Shown here piece by piece: positions 35,052 through 46,798 of a stretch of 64,000 nucleotides of DNA. This DNA comes from Serpula lacrymans var. lacrymans S7.9 (lineage: Eukaryota > Basidiomycota > Agaricomycetes > Boletales > Serpulaceae). The stretch covers positions 1,077,789-1,141,788 of the forward strand of contig NW_006763291.1 of assembly GCF_000218685.1 (NCBI RefSeq). Reading direction: 5' to 3'. The notes beneath the pieces were generated by a model. It had not been told where the DNA came from, did no database searches, and saw only the letters and a list, made by a program, of their open reading frames with translations. Both the position numbers and the translations under genes were made by a program. The number at the start of each line of letters is the position of its first letter. The first letter of the stretch is position 1.

Positions 35052-36015
35052 TCAACTCATAAAGCCGCCCTCCTGTCCCGTGCCTTTCCGTCTTTCCGCT
35101 TCTATCATAGCGTCAAACTTGGCTTGCTCTAGCGCACGCTCATCCACCACAGTGTTTGAAGACGAGTTAGGTAGCCTGTTACGTTCGTGTTTCTGTCGAA
35201 TAGCATCCCACGAAGACTGTTGCCCAGCGGCGCGTGCATTTGCCGCACGGATTTCATTCCATCGAGCTGCGGGCTGGGAAGCAGCAGTATTACTTGAAGT
35301 CTCTGTGATAACTGTAATGGCGATGTCGTCGACGCAATTACGAGAGATCAAGTGAACAATGAACCCAGCTCACCTGTAGCGTTCGCACTCTCATTGACCG
35401 AGGGGCGTGGACGGTCCCAGTAGTCCTCATCAACCATCTCTGGCCCCTGCTCTACGCGTTCCGGCACCTGCGCATTCCTCCCCGTACCTTCGTTCCTGAG
35501 CCGCTCCAATGTGAACCCCAGCTCTCCTTCTCCACCAAGTCTGTGATGAACATCCGCCAGTGCTCGCATGAATCCTTTGGGATCTTCCAGAGCCTTTGCG
35601 AACTGTCGATGGGCAAGGACTTGTCTGAGCATGCCGAACATCCCGCCAACGATGAATCCGAGTCCTGAGAGCGCAGTAAACCTTCGAGGCGTCCATCTCG
35701 GTCTGGCGAACATGTATCCGTAACCTAACGTGGCACCTGTGAAAGTGCCAGAGTATATGCCCTACATGAGATGCCAGCAAGATTTAGTGCCTAGTTCCTT
35801 GCCACAACATGCGAATGTGAAATGGGGGGAGAGAAATCTGGTAAAGAACGAATCATACGAACAGGAAAATACCGGTGTATACCAGGCAAGAAGTTGACTG
35901 CGAGATCGAAATCATGTCGCGTTAGGACATTGTTTTCTACTTCTGGTTGAAGCAACTCTATTGCTTTAGAACGACTGTTGAAAGTATTAGAGAGCCATTG
36001 CAAAGGATAGGACAT
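35052..36015 (-). CDS. Uncharacterised protein with a hydrophobic glycine-rich segment
   Basis: Function not recognised. The start is ATG 36015 (MSYPLQWLSNTFNSRSKAIE), spliced through HDFDLAVNFLPG to GTFTGATLGYGYMFARPRW, then RFTALSGLGFIVGGMFGML, a short glycine-rich segment that could cross or lie on a membrane. A charged helical part (LEDPKGFMRALADVHHRL) follows. The last exon begins VITETSSNTAASQPA and contains a coiled-coil-like, Arg/Glu-rich tail (ARWNEIRAANARAAGQQ, ALEQAKFDAMIEAERRK). All junctions keep frame. The shape (two short hydrophobic segments, then a charged tail) recalls small mitochondrial inner-membrane proteins, but no signature supports that. Its promoter region is shared with or adjoins that of the phosphatidylserine decarboxylase gene. 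Confidence 0.7.
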
Positions 36016-36754
36016 CGTTCGTCTACATGAGCACGTCAGGGATCGTGAGTGTCTGCCGATACCGGCACTAGGTGACAATCGCGGAGAAGATAATATTTCA
36101 AGCTCAGCAGAAAACAAGCACATTCGAATCTTCGAGTCATCATGGACGTTAATGGTCACCCTCTAATAGCTTTACTGCAAAATAATGAAACTTGTAGCAC
36201 GAATCAGAATATTATTATGATCAACTACCACGGCAAAAACAAGATGTCAATCTAGAATCTGAATGACAAGCGCACAGAAGTGACAGAGCTAATGGACCCA
36301 GGTCATTGCAGAGGAACAATTGGTTTCAATGGGAAATATAAGAGGTTCGAATGCTTTAGATTTGATTGGCGTGTTTTGTTAACTGATATACGTGTTAAGT
36401 CTGTGTCCCCAAGGTCAAATCAAATAAATTTCGCATTGACTTGTGCACCTGGCGTTATTCCCGTTACAATTATTCCACTCTATCGCGAGCAGCTCAATGG
36501 GGTTCGTATGGGTATATGCGTCACCGTATGACCTTGAGATGTGTCTGCCATCCTATAAGAGCACTTTAATACGCGTATAATGGCGTTGTGGCTATCATGG
36601 TCATTGCGCAGCGATCAGCGTCACAGTTCTAGAGTATACTGAAACTGGAACGAGTGTCCAAAATCTCAAGGTTCCATGATTATGACGTCATATCTCTGCT
36701 TTCAAGGCGTCCATCTGGTGTCACCACCCATCCCTGATTCTAATTACTACTACA
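36016..36754. other. Divergent intergenic region
   Basis: 739 bases between divergent genes. No ORF with support and no strong TATA box recognised. Confidence 0.4.
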
Positions 36755-37934
36755 ATGTCGATATTTTCGTTCTTTCATAGCGTTTATGCCTGGGTATGCT
36801 ACTTCATATTCATGGTTAGGCACCGTTATGTTGGATGGCCGACCATCAATAGGAAGGTACGTTTTCACGGACCTCTACAGGCCAACAGTTGTATGGATCT
36901 AACTAGTCTTCGTGCAGACAGGGGAGTTCAGCCGCGAGCAGCAGCCCTTGTTTAAAAAGCTCAAGATGCTCTTCCTCTTCAATCCTCTGACAGAGTGGAG
37001 TGAGTCCCGATAATGTGACGATCTGTGCACAATACTTAAAGTTTTTTTACCTGAAGTTGACGAGACATCTCAATACCGAAAGTATCTACATGACAAAACA
37101 GTTCGCTCGCAAGCCAAGGAAGAGGCTCCCAAGTCGAAGGAAGATATTCCTGGGTTCATCCAACGCTATCACATTAATATGGATGATTTCGAGCCTAGCG
37201 TTTGGAAAGAGTATCCCGTAAGTAAACCTGTAGATCAACATATGAACGCGCATCGGTTGAACACTCATGTCTTCCAGTCTTTTCAGCAGTTCTTCATTCG
37301 TCATCATAAGCCTGGCGCTCGGCCAATTTATGCAGAAGATGATGGTACTATTGCTGTCGTGCCCTCAGATTGTCGTGTAACAACTTACAATACTGTCGCC
37401 GAGACGAAAAAACTTTGGATCAAGGGCCGGGGGTGGTCCATTTCGAGACTCATACACGATTCTGAACTAGCCCAGTCTTGGACAGATGGAGCCGTCGGAT
37501 GTTTCCGCCTGAGTCCTCAAGATTATCACAGATACCATTGCCCGGTCAGCGGAGTCGTGGAATGGGACAAGTTCATTCCCGGCGATTATTATGGCGTTGA
37601 CCCATTAGCTGTGACGTCCAGAGTGGATATCCTGGCGGAGAACGCTCGACACTGCGTTTGTATCAATAGCGAAGAGTTTGGACGGGTCCTTTTCGTAGCT
37701 ATCGGAGCAGAAGATGTGGGGACGGTGAAGATCAATGAGAAATTCACACAGAAGGGCGCCAAAGTCAGGAAAGGGGATGAAGTGGGCATTTTTGAGTTTG
37801 GAGGGAGTAGTATTATTGTTGCTTTTGAACGCGGCAGTATTCAGTGGGACGGTGACCTGATCGCCTGGTCAAGGAAGGGCGTTATGGTGGACGTCGAAGT
37901 TGGTATGCGAATGGGAAGAGCGGCTAAGGGGTGA
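36755..37934 (+). CDS. Phosphatidylserine decarboxylase-family protein
   Basis: Makes phosphatidylethanolamine from phosphatidylserine using a pyruvoyl group formed by self-cleavage. Exon 1 (MSIFSFFHSVYAWVCYFIFM) could anchor it to a membrane; then TGEFSREQQPLFKKLKMLF, ETSQYRKYLHDKTVRSQ, YHINMDDFEPSVWKEYP and SFQQFFIRHHKPGARPI, where the ORF otherwise reads through an intron (37217-37276). The catalytic region shows RLIHDSELAQSW, RLSPQDYHRYHCPVSG (active-site His) and the cleavage motif as FEFGGSSIIVAFERG (GSS in place of the common LGST; GSS occurs in eukaryotic members). About 350 residues. It resembles the soluble-type, duplicated PSD-like proteins of agaricomycetes more than the mitochondrial Psd1, since no mitochondrial presequence is obvious. 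Confidence 0.87.
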
Positions 37935-39085
37935 GTTTTCGAGTCGTATGTATATTCGCGATTTTGTTGCTTGCCTATCAGGATATCTATCAAGCCATTG
38001 AAATTATTTTACGACTGTCTTCAATGTTGCTCATTGGCGATGTAAACGACTCCACACCATATTCTCACTCGCACACTTGAACGTGAATCGTTATGATGCT
38101 AACTTACTATTGTTGGGCAAAGACGCTTGGATAAAGCATGACCAATCGATCACTCTCTTGGAGGTTATCCAATATCTATGCTCTTGTAGCTTCGCTGAAA
38201 CATGTAAACGGTTTCCTTAGTTCTGTTTTCATTGCTAATTTTGAGCTGGGCAAAGAAGGTAATCAATCAGGAAATGAGATAATCCGTATTATTTTATCCC
38301 TGCGCCCAAATTTCCGAGGAATCGAGTAGCCTGTTTCTCGTAGCAGTTAAATCCTTTTCGCCAAAAAAGGAAAGAAAAAAAGCATGAACAGATTTTTTTA
38401 TAAGTAACGGTTTCTTCTACGGTGATCCATGTATCACGGACGCTTCTTTGACGCCTACTACGAGGATCTATGCATTACAGATGCGGGCATAATTGGATAC
38501 GACATAGCAGCACACTAATACCAACAAGATCATATAGCAGGTAGTATGCTAGCTAAAAGAGAGGGTAAATATTCATAGTAGGTGGAGATTGTTCTTCTGC
38601 TTTGATAGTGCGACAAGCTCGGCTGTGAACTGACCATGGGGAGTTTTCAAACTTTACACAATATATTCGCTAGGTATGTTAATTGTGTAGAACGAAGAGG
38701 GATGATCAAGTGAAACAAAGCGGAACTGGTATAGTGAGCGTCAAAACTCGGCGCTGGGCACGTACGCTCGACTAATGTGAATAAAATGGTAGTGCCCGAG
38801 CAACTGTTGGTTTGTGAACTCACCCCGAGTGTTACAATCGTCCCATTACGGTTGAATAGGTGGGATTAACACGGCCGCGTCGACTATGCGCATGTACTAT
38901 ATCGACTCGTAGCTCAGAACCAAATCAAGCATGTGAAACCTGTGACATATCATGTCAGAAGGAACGATAACGTCGCGAATAATACATATGCAAATCAGGC
39001 ATAGTGCAGGTATCAATAATACTGGGATGAGTTAGATTAGTACATGAATTGACAGTCAAGTTTTCCAAGTGTGAAACTCCATCAT
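37935..39085. other. Intergenic interval
   Basis: 1.15 kb between convergent genes; no supported gene. Confidence 0.4.
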
Positions 39086-40620
39086 TTACGCCAGTTGAGC
39101 GAAGCCAACACGGCTCAATCCGGCATCGAAAACTGTGTATGTATTTTGTAGGAACGCATCTCCAACAATCCAGAATTCTGAAAATAGTTGTGTGAGCATC
39201 AAACTGAGGAACATGTGAAGAGCACATCACCTGATGCTGAAGGCGATGACATCACAGCTGCAATGCAGTCAGAAGAACCAGACTCTACCTGTCCGACAAC
39301 GAAGGTAGAGTGTGAGATAGGGAAGGCCTTGAGGCCAAACGTGAGGGTAACATTAGGCTGTGCACTGCAAGGGACTGCAAGAGGATGGGGAAATATGTAG
39401 ATTGGTAAAATCACGCATAGGAGCTGCAGATACACCTACTTGTCCACACGCCAGGCGAAACATCAGAGCGAGACTTTGCACCAGCAATGCCACTGTAGAA
39501 TTTTTGAACATCGTTTGGATGACCGACGATGAGAGTGGTGCCAGTATCAATAATGGCTTCAACTTCCCCGAAAACCTCCTTGCCGTTGAGCGTTATAGCA
39601 TCCATGTTGACCTGCCAATATCCTTCGATGATCACAGGTACGTAGGTGAAAGCGCCAGTGTAGAGCTTCTTGTTGACACCACCAATCATCAGCTCTGCTC
39701 CATTATCTGCCAGCTTAAATGCGAATACAGGCTGCGTGGTTACACCCTCCTCAACCAGAGTCTGGAAGACAGGGTTTGCATTGTAGTCTGAGATGGCGGG
39801 GAATCCCATTCCCATCAAACCATCGGGACTGAAAGTAGCAATGTTAAACCCATTGGAATATTGCTTTGCGACGCCAAGGGTCTGTTTGGTAGCCTGGAGA
39901 AACCCATGTCTTAAAGTGCACAATTGGTTCACAACGTGATCGCACTCACAATTAGACCTGCTATTAGAACGGTGTCTGTATACTGTTCACCAGAGACACT
40001 CGAGTTATCGCCGTATGTAAGTTTGAAAGTCTTTTGAAGATCTTTTGCCGTGGAGCTCGAGCTTGGCTTATAGATTGTATGACCTTGACAGGTCGACCCG
40101 CAGTTTGGGCCGGGAAGGAAAAGATCACTACTGCCAGTGTCAAAATCCACTGTGCACACTGCATAAGCGAATACTGTAAACCCCAACGCATGTAGACAAA
40201 CCTATGAATTGCTTTGCAGGAGTGCCAACCTTAATGGAGCCTTGCCACAATTGTGCATTCTCATCTGTGAGAGGTACAGCACCACTACCACGTTTTGAAA
40301 CGACGGTACTTAGGACAGGTGCTAAAGGATGACGAGCACCAGTGTTTCGTTCAAAAGCATCAAATCCTCGCTGATATTTCCTGCATAATGATGGTCGGCC
40401 ACATTCCATGTGAATAGACACGAAGCAGGAAGAAAACCAACCTTTCAAGCGATAAAATGTGAGCACGAAGAGCATCAGTGTCGACGGGACCTTTGGGATG
40501 CACTAAGTTGGATTTCTTTACCAAAGGCAACTTGATCCCCGCCGAAGGAGAGTGTTGAACCGGATTGGCGGCGACAAAGAATGGCAACAGAGCAAGGAGG
40601 GCGACGATAGGAAGTTGCAT
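39086..40620 (-). CDS. Secreted pepsin-like aspartic protease (family A1)
   Basis: Extracellular acid protease. Signal peptide MQLPIVALLALLPFFVAA, then a propeptide (HPKGPVDTDALRAHIL). The mature enzyme starts near VPLTDENAQLWQGSIKVG. First catalytic Asp is in VDFDTGSSDLFLPG, second in EAIIDTGTTLIVGHP. A Cys pair flanks CGSTCQGHTIYKPS, and the family loop LMGMGFPAISDYNANPVF and late Cys in SDCIAAVM are present. The last exon gives FWIVGDAFLQNTYTVFDAG and LSRVGFAQLA, the standard C terminus, with no GPI or Ser-rich tail. At least six introns; intact. A TATA box lies 72 bases upstream of the ATG. Neighbour on the same strand: the aldo/keto reductase pair, with a mini-insertion in the gap. Confidence 0.9.
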
Positions 40621-40692
40621 GTTAATCACGGACGGGCAATGGGAATATAAAAAAGCAAGTGTCAATTGCTTGGTGTTACGTGTATGGGGACC

Positions 40693-40699
40693 ATTTATA
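40693..40699 (-). promoter_or_regulatory. TATA box of the aspartic protease gene
   Basis: TATAAAT on the minus strand, 72 bases before the start codon at 40620, the same spacing as in the secreted protein gene at 31530. Confidence 0.55.
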
Positions 40700-41223
40700 T
40701 GTGGATTCGTGGTTCGGGAAAGGAGCTTCTAGACTCCTTGAGACATCCTAGTACAGTGTAGTATAAGCTTTTGACTCGGAAGGTCAACAAATAACGTTAC
40801 CATTCTGTTTCAAAAATGTTGATTTGTCTCAAGTACTGCAAAACGTTCACTGTTTCAGTGGGCTCAATCCAGGTCACCTACATAGTATGGGTGCATTTGG
40901 TTGAGTGGTTACAGTTCAAGGGAAGTTATTCGGCAATAGCATGTCCTGAGTCATTGTTGACTGTCGGATTAGGCATAAGGTAGGTACTTCAATTAAATAT
41001 TAATATCCATTCGAATTCAAGTTGTTATGATGGCTCACTATTTCATTAGAACTGTCTGGACTGGACGATAACAAAAAAAAAAAAACGATAACAGCCATGA
41101 CTTTGTACTAGGCTATAATACAGAATACAGCAGTAGTGGTTACACCGGCACTTCTGAGTGGCTGCAACAACATGGACTTCTCGGGCCGTGTTCTTGACCC
41201 TGACTTCGAGATTCCTACAAAGG

Positions 41224-41301
41224 ACTCGGACTGTTGTTGAGAAGGAACGACTATCTTCCTTTGAATCTTTTGTACTGCCTACGGGAGACTAGACTCGGAC
41301 G
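41224..41301. mobile_element. Mini-insertion B: 60-base hairpin element in a 9-base target duplication
   Basis: GACTCGGAC at 41224-41232 recurs exactly at 41293-41301. The 60 bases between start TGTTGTTGAGAAGG and end CGGGAGACTA. Relative to element A the shared parts are GGAACGACT(A/G)TCTTCCT and TGCCTA(C/G)GGGAGACTA, both at the same offsets from the ends. The hairpin is kept (AAGGAA 41243-41248 with TTCCTT 41257-41262), with a paired change G-C to A-T against element A. Confidence 0.65.
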
Positions 41302-41582
41302 TGGTACTAGCAATCAACAACGACTAGTACTGTCAAGGTCATGTCGGCGCAACATTGCAGACCTTTATTATTGATGTACATTCACACACAAGCGGCCAGT
41401 TTTGATTTCGCTGTCCTAGGATCATGATGCCTTATTATATTACAGATTGTACCAATCATGAAGACGGTACTTTTCATATGACTAGTATCACCAAAAAAAT
41501 GCACCTCCAGAGCCACGAGTCTTCTTCCTGCTGTTCTGATATCCCAGTAAGATCGAATTCAATGGGCTTCCCATTCAATATA

Positions 41583-42909
41583 CTAGGCGTGACCACGAAT
41601 CGGCTTGGGCTGATACCTGAAGTAGTGTCATCTCAGTAGTTTCATCCTCAATAATCAATACGACATACGGTTCTTCCAAGTACTTCATTTCCTCAGGTGT
41701 CAACTCATATCCAGTAACAACACTTTCTTTCAGCCTCTCGAGGGAGCTTACACCAACGATTGGGCTTGTGATTTTCAAGCCAACCCATGTCAACGCCACT
41801 TGACCCATTTTCCATCCTTTCGTTTTTGCTATTTCATCCACGCGATTAATAATAGACTTGTCTGCTTCTGAGTACTTGAACTCAGCAGCAGTACCCTGGC
41901 GGGAGACAGCACGTGTGGTATTTGTTCCCATTGGACGTGCTAGCAGACCGGCTGCAAGAGGTGCCCAAGGAATCACGCCAATCCCGTTATACTTGCAGTA
42001 TGCCAACATTTCACGCTCCTGTGGACAATAAATAGTTAGCATCAAGATATCGAGTATGTTCTGAAGCAAGCATATTTCACCTCTTCCCGGTATAGTAACG
42101 AATACTCGTCCTGCATACTGACGAACTTTGTCCAGCCATTCTTCTCAGCAACTTCGTTGAGAAGTGCAAACTCCCAGCAGCGCATGGAGCTTGCGCCGAT
42201 ATAACGGACCTTCCCGATCTGAACAAGATCGTGAAGTGCTTTCATGATCTCTTCGGGAGGCACCTTGGAGTCAAAACGATGGATCTGGAGGAGATCGATG
42301 TAAGAGGTCTCGAGGCGGGCTAGAGATGCATCAACTGCATTGAAGATGGCCGCACGGGAAAGCCCTGACTGGTTGACATATTCGATTTTATCGCCTAACC
42401 CAGGTACTGCAGCAGTTTGGATGTTAGGATCTAAGGCAACGAGGCCAAAACATTTTGAAGCAATGACAATCTGGTGGCGAGGGATTTTATACTTTCACAA
42501 GCCAATGAGCACATGTGAAATGAATAGAGTGAATGTGAACTTGAAGCAATTTACCTCCTTAATAAATTTTGCAACGACACGCTCCGACTCGCCATTAGAG
42601 TAGACATTAGCTGTGTCGAATGTATTGATTCCGAGGTCCCAAGCAGCTTTGATAATGGGGATGGAGCTAGCTTCATCAAGCACCCATGGCTATACATCGG
42701 AATCAAATCACGACCTAAACATAATTTGTTGATTGATAAGTAAACATACGAGCCATCTGGGGTCACCGAAACTCATGGCTCCAAGCTGATAACAGATGAG
42801 ACTTTATTGTCAAGCCACTAGAGAGCAAAGTTCCACATACAATTGGTACAGACACACGAAGACCTGATTTCCCTAGTTGGCGGTACTCGACGGCGGATTG
42901 ATTCGACAT
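41583..42909 (-). CDS. Aldo/keto reductase 1
   Basis: NAD(P)H-dependent oxidoreductase with a TIM-barrel fold; natural substrate unknown (nearest by feel: versiconal-acetate-reductase/AAD-like AKRs). Starts [19 protein letters not shown]. Catalytic tetrad visible: Asp and Tyr in [14 protein letters not shown], Lys in IVIASKCFG and His in [15 protein letters not shown]. Cofactor region: [16 protein letters not shown] and [16 protein letters not shown]. The last intron (gtatgtcg...cttcag) must be removed to end [13 protein letters not shown], matching the other two copies; reading through gives a false C terminus. About 350 residues, six introns. Tandem with reductase 2, same strand, 887 bases apart. 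It carries the shared upstream element at 42996-43028. Confidence 0.9.
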
Positions 42910-43796
42910 GGCAGATGCGTATAGCTAGGTTTGAAAGTGGGGTCAAAACAACGACACTGACCAGTATTTAAGGAATTTCAAGAATACCCATTGGTATGCC
43001 CCTGTGACCAACGGCGTAATATCGAAGGTATAATACAGTTGCTAAGTTTAGAATAAATTAACACAAGATAAGGACAAAACCCACTTTAGCCTCGTCCTTC
43101 TAGCAATTTGTGTAACAATTTTGATATAGGCCGTGATGAATGACTAGAAGAGGGATGGGAATCCCCATTTGTCTCTGTATGAGTCAGATACAAATCGTTC
43201 ACTGTACAGTACGACTGGAAAGTCAGATACAAACTACGTATTGACGCTGACAATGTGTCCATCCGACAAGTGCAGTGGTGTAGATCGCTCGGATGCGGAT
43301 GGCCCGAATATTTTTCAGACTACCACTTCGACTTTCAGTAAGTGCTGCTGTTTTGGCTGAGATACTCCAGCTTACTTCCTTAGTGTGCGTGCACTGGTAG
43401 CAAGGCTACTAATGTTTCCTTAAGGATACAGCGCAGTAGTCCAACGTAGGGTAGGTTGAAGCAACGAAGCTTAAAAATTCAAAGGAAATTCGCAGTGTTG
43501 TAAGTTCAAACTTAATCTGTATAGCATCAAAAGTAAGCCGCCACTAGACAAGTATATCCAAGACATCGAGAATAACTCGCCTTAGGAGCCAAGATCAGGA
43601 TATAGCTAAGGAATGCCTTTGCGTTTTACGAGATGGAAATAACTTTCTCACCGTCGTCTCGACACTGAACTCGTTTTCTTTCGTACATAGTAGATTGTTT
43701 GTATGAAAGTGCTTACATTTGAAGGATACAAATGGGAACATCATAAATCCAGTATTTTGATGTTCTACTGCTCAAGCAACACTCTCCATCCACCCC
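42910..43796. other. Intergenic interval between tandem reductases
   Basis: Holds the promoter of reductase 1 with the conserved element. A 63-codon frame (43169-43360) is not supported. Confidence 0.45.
42996..43028 (-). promoter_or_regulatory. Conserved upstream element of reductase 1
   Basis: 33 bases, 86 bases before the ATG. In gene orientation it starts CCTTCGATATTACGCC and continues with GTTGGTCACAGGGGCAT. It matches the element of reductase 3 at 28 of 33 positions. Confidence 0.6.
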
Positions 43797-45123
43797 TCAC
43801 GCATGACCGCGTACTGGCTTGGGTTCATACCTGACCTGACCGTCAGCCATCAAAGTAGAATACACTTGAACGATGAACATACGGTTCTTCCAGGGACCTT
43901 GCTTCCTCTGGCGTCAACTCGTACCCAGTGACAATGCTCTCTTTAAGCCTCTCAATAGAGTTGATGCCGACAATGGGGCTGGTAATTTTTGAACCAGCCC
44001 ACGTCAGTGCAACCTGACCCATTTTCCATCCCTTCGCTTTAGCTATTTCCTCCACGCGAGAGATTATGATCTTGTCAGCTTCTGAATTCTTAAACTCGGA
44101 ACTAGTTCCTACGCGAGAGACAGCGCGAGTGGTCTCTGTCCCGATCGGACGTGCCAGAAGCCCGGCGGCCAGAGGTGCCCAAGGGATCACACCAATACCA
44201 TGATACTTGCAGTATGCCAACATCTCACGTTCCTGCGGATAAATAAACATTATGAGTGTTTGTAAAAATAACGAACATAAGAGGGAATGAATCACCTCTT
44301 CACGATACAGTAGGGAATACTCGTTTTGCATGCTGACAAATTTGGTCCAGCCATTTTTATCCGCGACTTCGTTTAAGAGAGCAAACTGCCAGCAGCGCAT
44401 TGAGCTAGCACCTATGTACCGCACTTTACCACTCTGAACGAGATCATGGAGTGCTTTCATTATCTCCTCAGGAGGCACTTTTGAGTCAAAACGATGGATT
44501 TGGAGGAGATCGATGTACGAAGTTTCGAGTCGAGTCAAGGATGCGTTGACTGCATTGAAAATAGCTGTACGAGAAAGCCCTGATTGATTCACATATTCAG
44601 GTAACTTGTCGAGTCCGGGGAAATTGACGGATCGCTTTGTGGGGTCAGATAGGACAAGACCATAGCATTTGGTTGCAATGACAATTTGATTTCGAGGTAT
44701 CTTGAACTGACCACACACCAAATAGTCAGCAGATATAAACATTGGAACCAGAGAAGATCCTCACCTCTTTGATGAACTTGGCAATAACACGTTCTGACGC
44801 GCCGTTCGAATAGCCATTAGCTGTGTCAATCGTGTTGATTCCGAGGTCCCACGCTGCTTTGAGAATGGGAATGGCACTAGCTGCGTCGAGGACCCAAGGC
44901 TATAAATGGTTGTATTTATAATACAGCCACGGCGTGTCTAGAAATTCAACGAACACTCCACCTTGAGTCACCGTAGCTCATGGCACCGATCTAGCAAGGT
45001 GTGTCAGCCCCCAGAGTCTCAAAAGCCAAAAGAACTAGCCATGATGATACTAACAATTGGCACAGAAACGCGGAGACCAGATTTACCTAGTTGTCGGTAC
45101 TCAATGATGGGAGCAGAACTCAT
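43797..45123 (-). CDS. Aldo/keto reductase 2
   Basis: Paralogue of reductase 1. Start [19 protein letters not shown]. Tetrad: Asp and Tyr in NTIDTANGYSNGASE, Lys in IVIATKCYG, His in [15 protein letters not shown]. Exon content and intron places are the same as in copies 1 and 3. The last junction is EEP/YEPKPVRGHA with TGA at 43797. The central exon reads PTKRSVNFPGLDKLPEYVN where copies 1 and 3 have different, also variable, sequence; this loop sits near the substrate site in AKRs, so specificities may differ (inference). Intact. Confidence 0.9.
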
Positions 45124-46798
45124 GGTGCCTAGTGCTTAGTATGTAGGGATCGCCTGGATAGCTGAAAGCTTATATGTACACCGTAGTAATGTATTTGAGC
45201 GTTCCTTGCGCCCTTGTGACCTATGGCGGCATTTCCAAGGAGTAAAAATTTGACTAAATTTAGTAGAGGAAGTTAAACTTACGCTTCGGTCCGACCTTTG
45301 GATTCGCCGTGGGGTAGCTAAATTTCTTTATCGCAGCGCATTGGGGGTTTTGCCAATAATGACTCTTTGCAGCAGTGTAGTCATCAGGGCCCCTTACTCC
45401 ATCAAACCAACTTTAACCTCCAGAATCTGCTAATAAGAGACCCAGAAGACGCAGGAAATGGCTTGAAAACGAAATTTGGTGTCTAAAAATGAGATGAAGG
45501 AAATATCCGCAAGATATGTTTGTCCAACATGCCGATTTCTAGCAAACTAGTAGGCGCCTTGATAGGGAAGATCACAGCCTCCTTGCGTCACTGATATCGG
45601 CGCCCACGGATGCAAATGAAGGGATGTGTTCCAGACTGCAGACCATTCTCCTGATGCGTTGAGTCATCTTCTGACAAGGTATGTTGTACTAAGTATACAA
45701 AAATGTGAAATTTTGGCTCGTTGAACCAACGCCAGGTCCATCGTGCTGAACATAATGTGATGGTGCTGCATCTAATATTTTGTAGCTGTTAAATCGGAGA
45801 ACAGGAATACATCGAGAAATGACATTACAGTTTCACGACGGCCATACTCTCTCCTGCAGTCGCGCCTTGTGCATGAACTACAGGGTTTCCAATATATTAC
45901 CCTATTATAACGCTCATGCGAAAAAACATAAGTACCGACCGCCAACTAACAAGTGCATCAGTCCCCAGCGCAAACACGGAGTACAAATCAGCTACATGGT
46001 GTTGGTACTTACAAGGTATGCTTTTCCTGAAAATCATATGACTATTTCGATTTCACATGATCTGGTCAATGATTGCTTCTTTGATTTCGGCCTACGAGAT
46101 ATTTAGCAAATTAGCCAAGGGCTGGGAATAGCAATTGTCTCCCACCTTGGGTATTCATCTTCCCAGTTATCTTGATATCAACACCTCTGCGATGTTGTCG
46201 TGCAATCCTCAAGCTACGTATGCTCAGGCACGCACGCATAATATGCCATAGATTTCGAGCATGGCGACATTACTGACCTGACGCTGAGAGCCCTAAGTAC
46301 GTTATTCTACATCATCCCTGACTTGACATTGACTTGAATACTTACTTACCCTTCGATGTGCGCGTAGAATAAAGATGTAAATTTTGTATATCTGTCCGAT
46401 TTCCGTAGTCAATGGATGCCTTGTCTTTAGGTTTAAGTTCTGTTCAGGCACTGGCAAATTCTCATGTCAGTCGATTTGACAAATACTAGTGTACTCACCT
46501 GGCCCGTTGTTTTCGCAGGTCCAATCTCGTCAACCCTTGAGCCTGTTCCCTCACTCCCCATTGGCAAAAGTTTGAATGTGAGCCTTCAGAAATCAAGTAG
46601 GCAGATACCACCACTATGACATATTGTAGAACAGGAACTTGCTGCTTAGTGCTGCCACGACTGGAATTGGCGCCGCCCTGATTCGGCAAAAATTGACCGA
46701 AACCCTAACCTGAGTGCAGTACCCAATACAACATTAATGCAGTGACCGTTCATTGTACTACTATTGCACGGTTAAACTGCAGCCTCTAAACTTATACC
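45124..46798. other. Gene-poor interval of 1.7 kb
   Basis: Holds the reductase 2 promoter. A minus-strand open stretch at about 46497-46700 (QFLPNQGGANSSRG, then VPVLQYVIVVVSAYL) ends at a good donor (ccag/gtgagt) and could be a small gene, but no start codon fits. A 95-codon frame at 45819-46106 is not convincing. Confidence 0.4.
45208..45240 (-). promoter_or_regulatory. Conserved upstream element of reductase 2
   Basis: 33 bases, 84 bases before the ATG. In gene orientation CCTTGGAAATGCCGCC then ATAGGTCACAAGGGCGC. 28 of 33 positions match the copy at reductase 3. Confidence 0.6.

Larger units (their letters stand above)
40621..41582. other. Intergenic interval with TATA box and mini-insertion B
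   Basis: About 1 kb. Holds the protease promoter and the insertion at 41224-41301; a poly-A run (a)12 occurs near 41075. Nothing else supported. Confidence 0.5.

Noticed and set aside
38955..38985. AGAAGGAACGATAACG, similar to the start of mini-insertion B
   Set aside because: Only the first ten or so bases match, with no hairpin, no shared end and no duplication.
46120..46170. Hairpin CTGGGAA...TTCCCAG containing GTCTCCC, thought to be a third mini-insertion
   Set aside because: It lacks the GGAACGACT core, and no flanking 9-base duplication was found.
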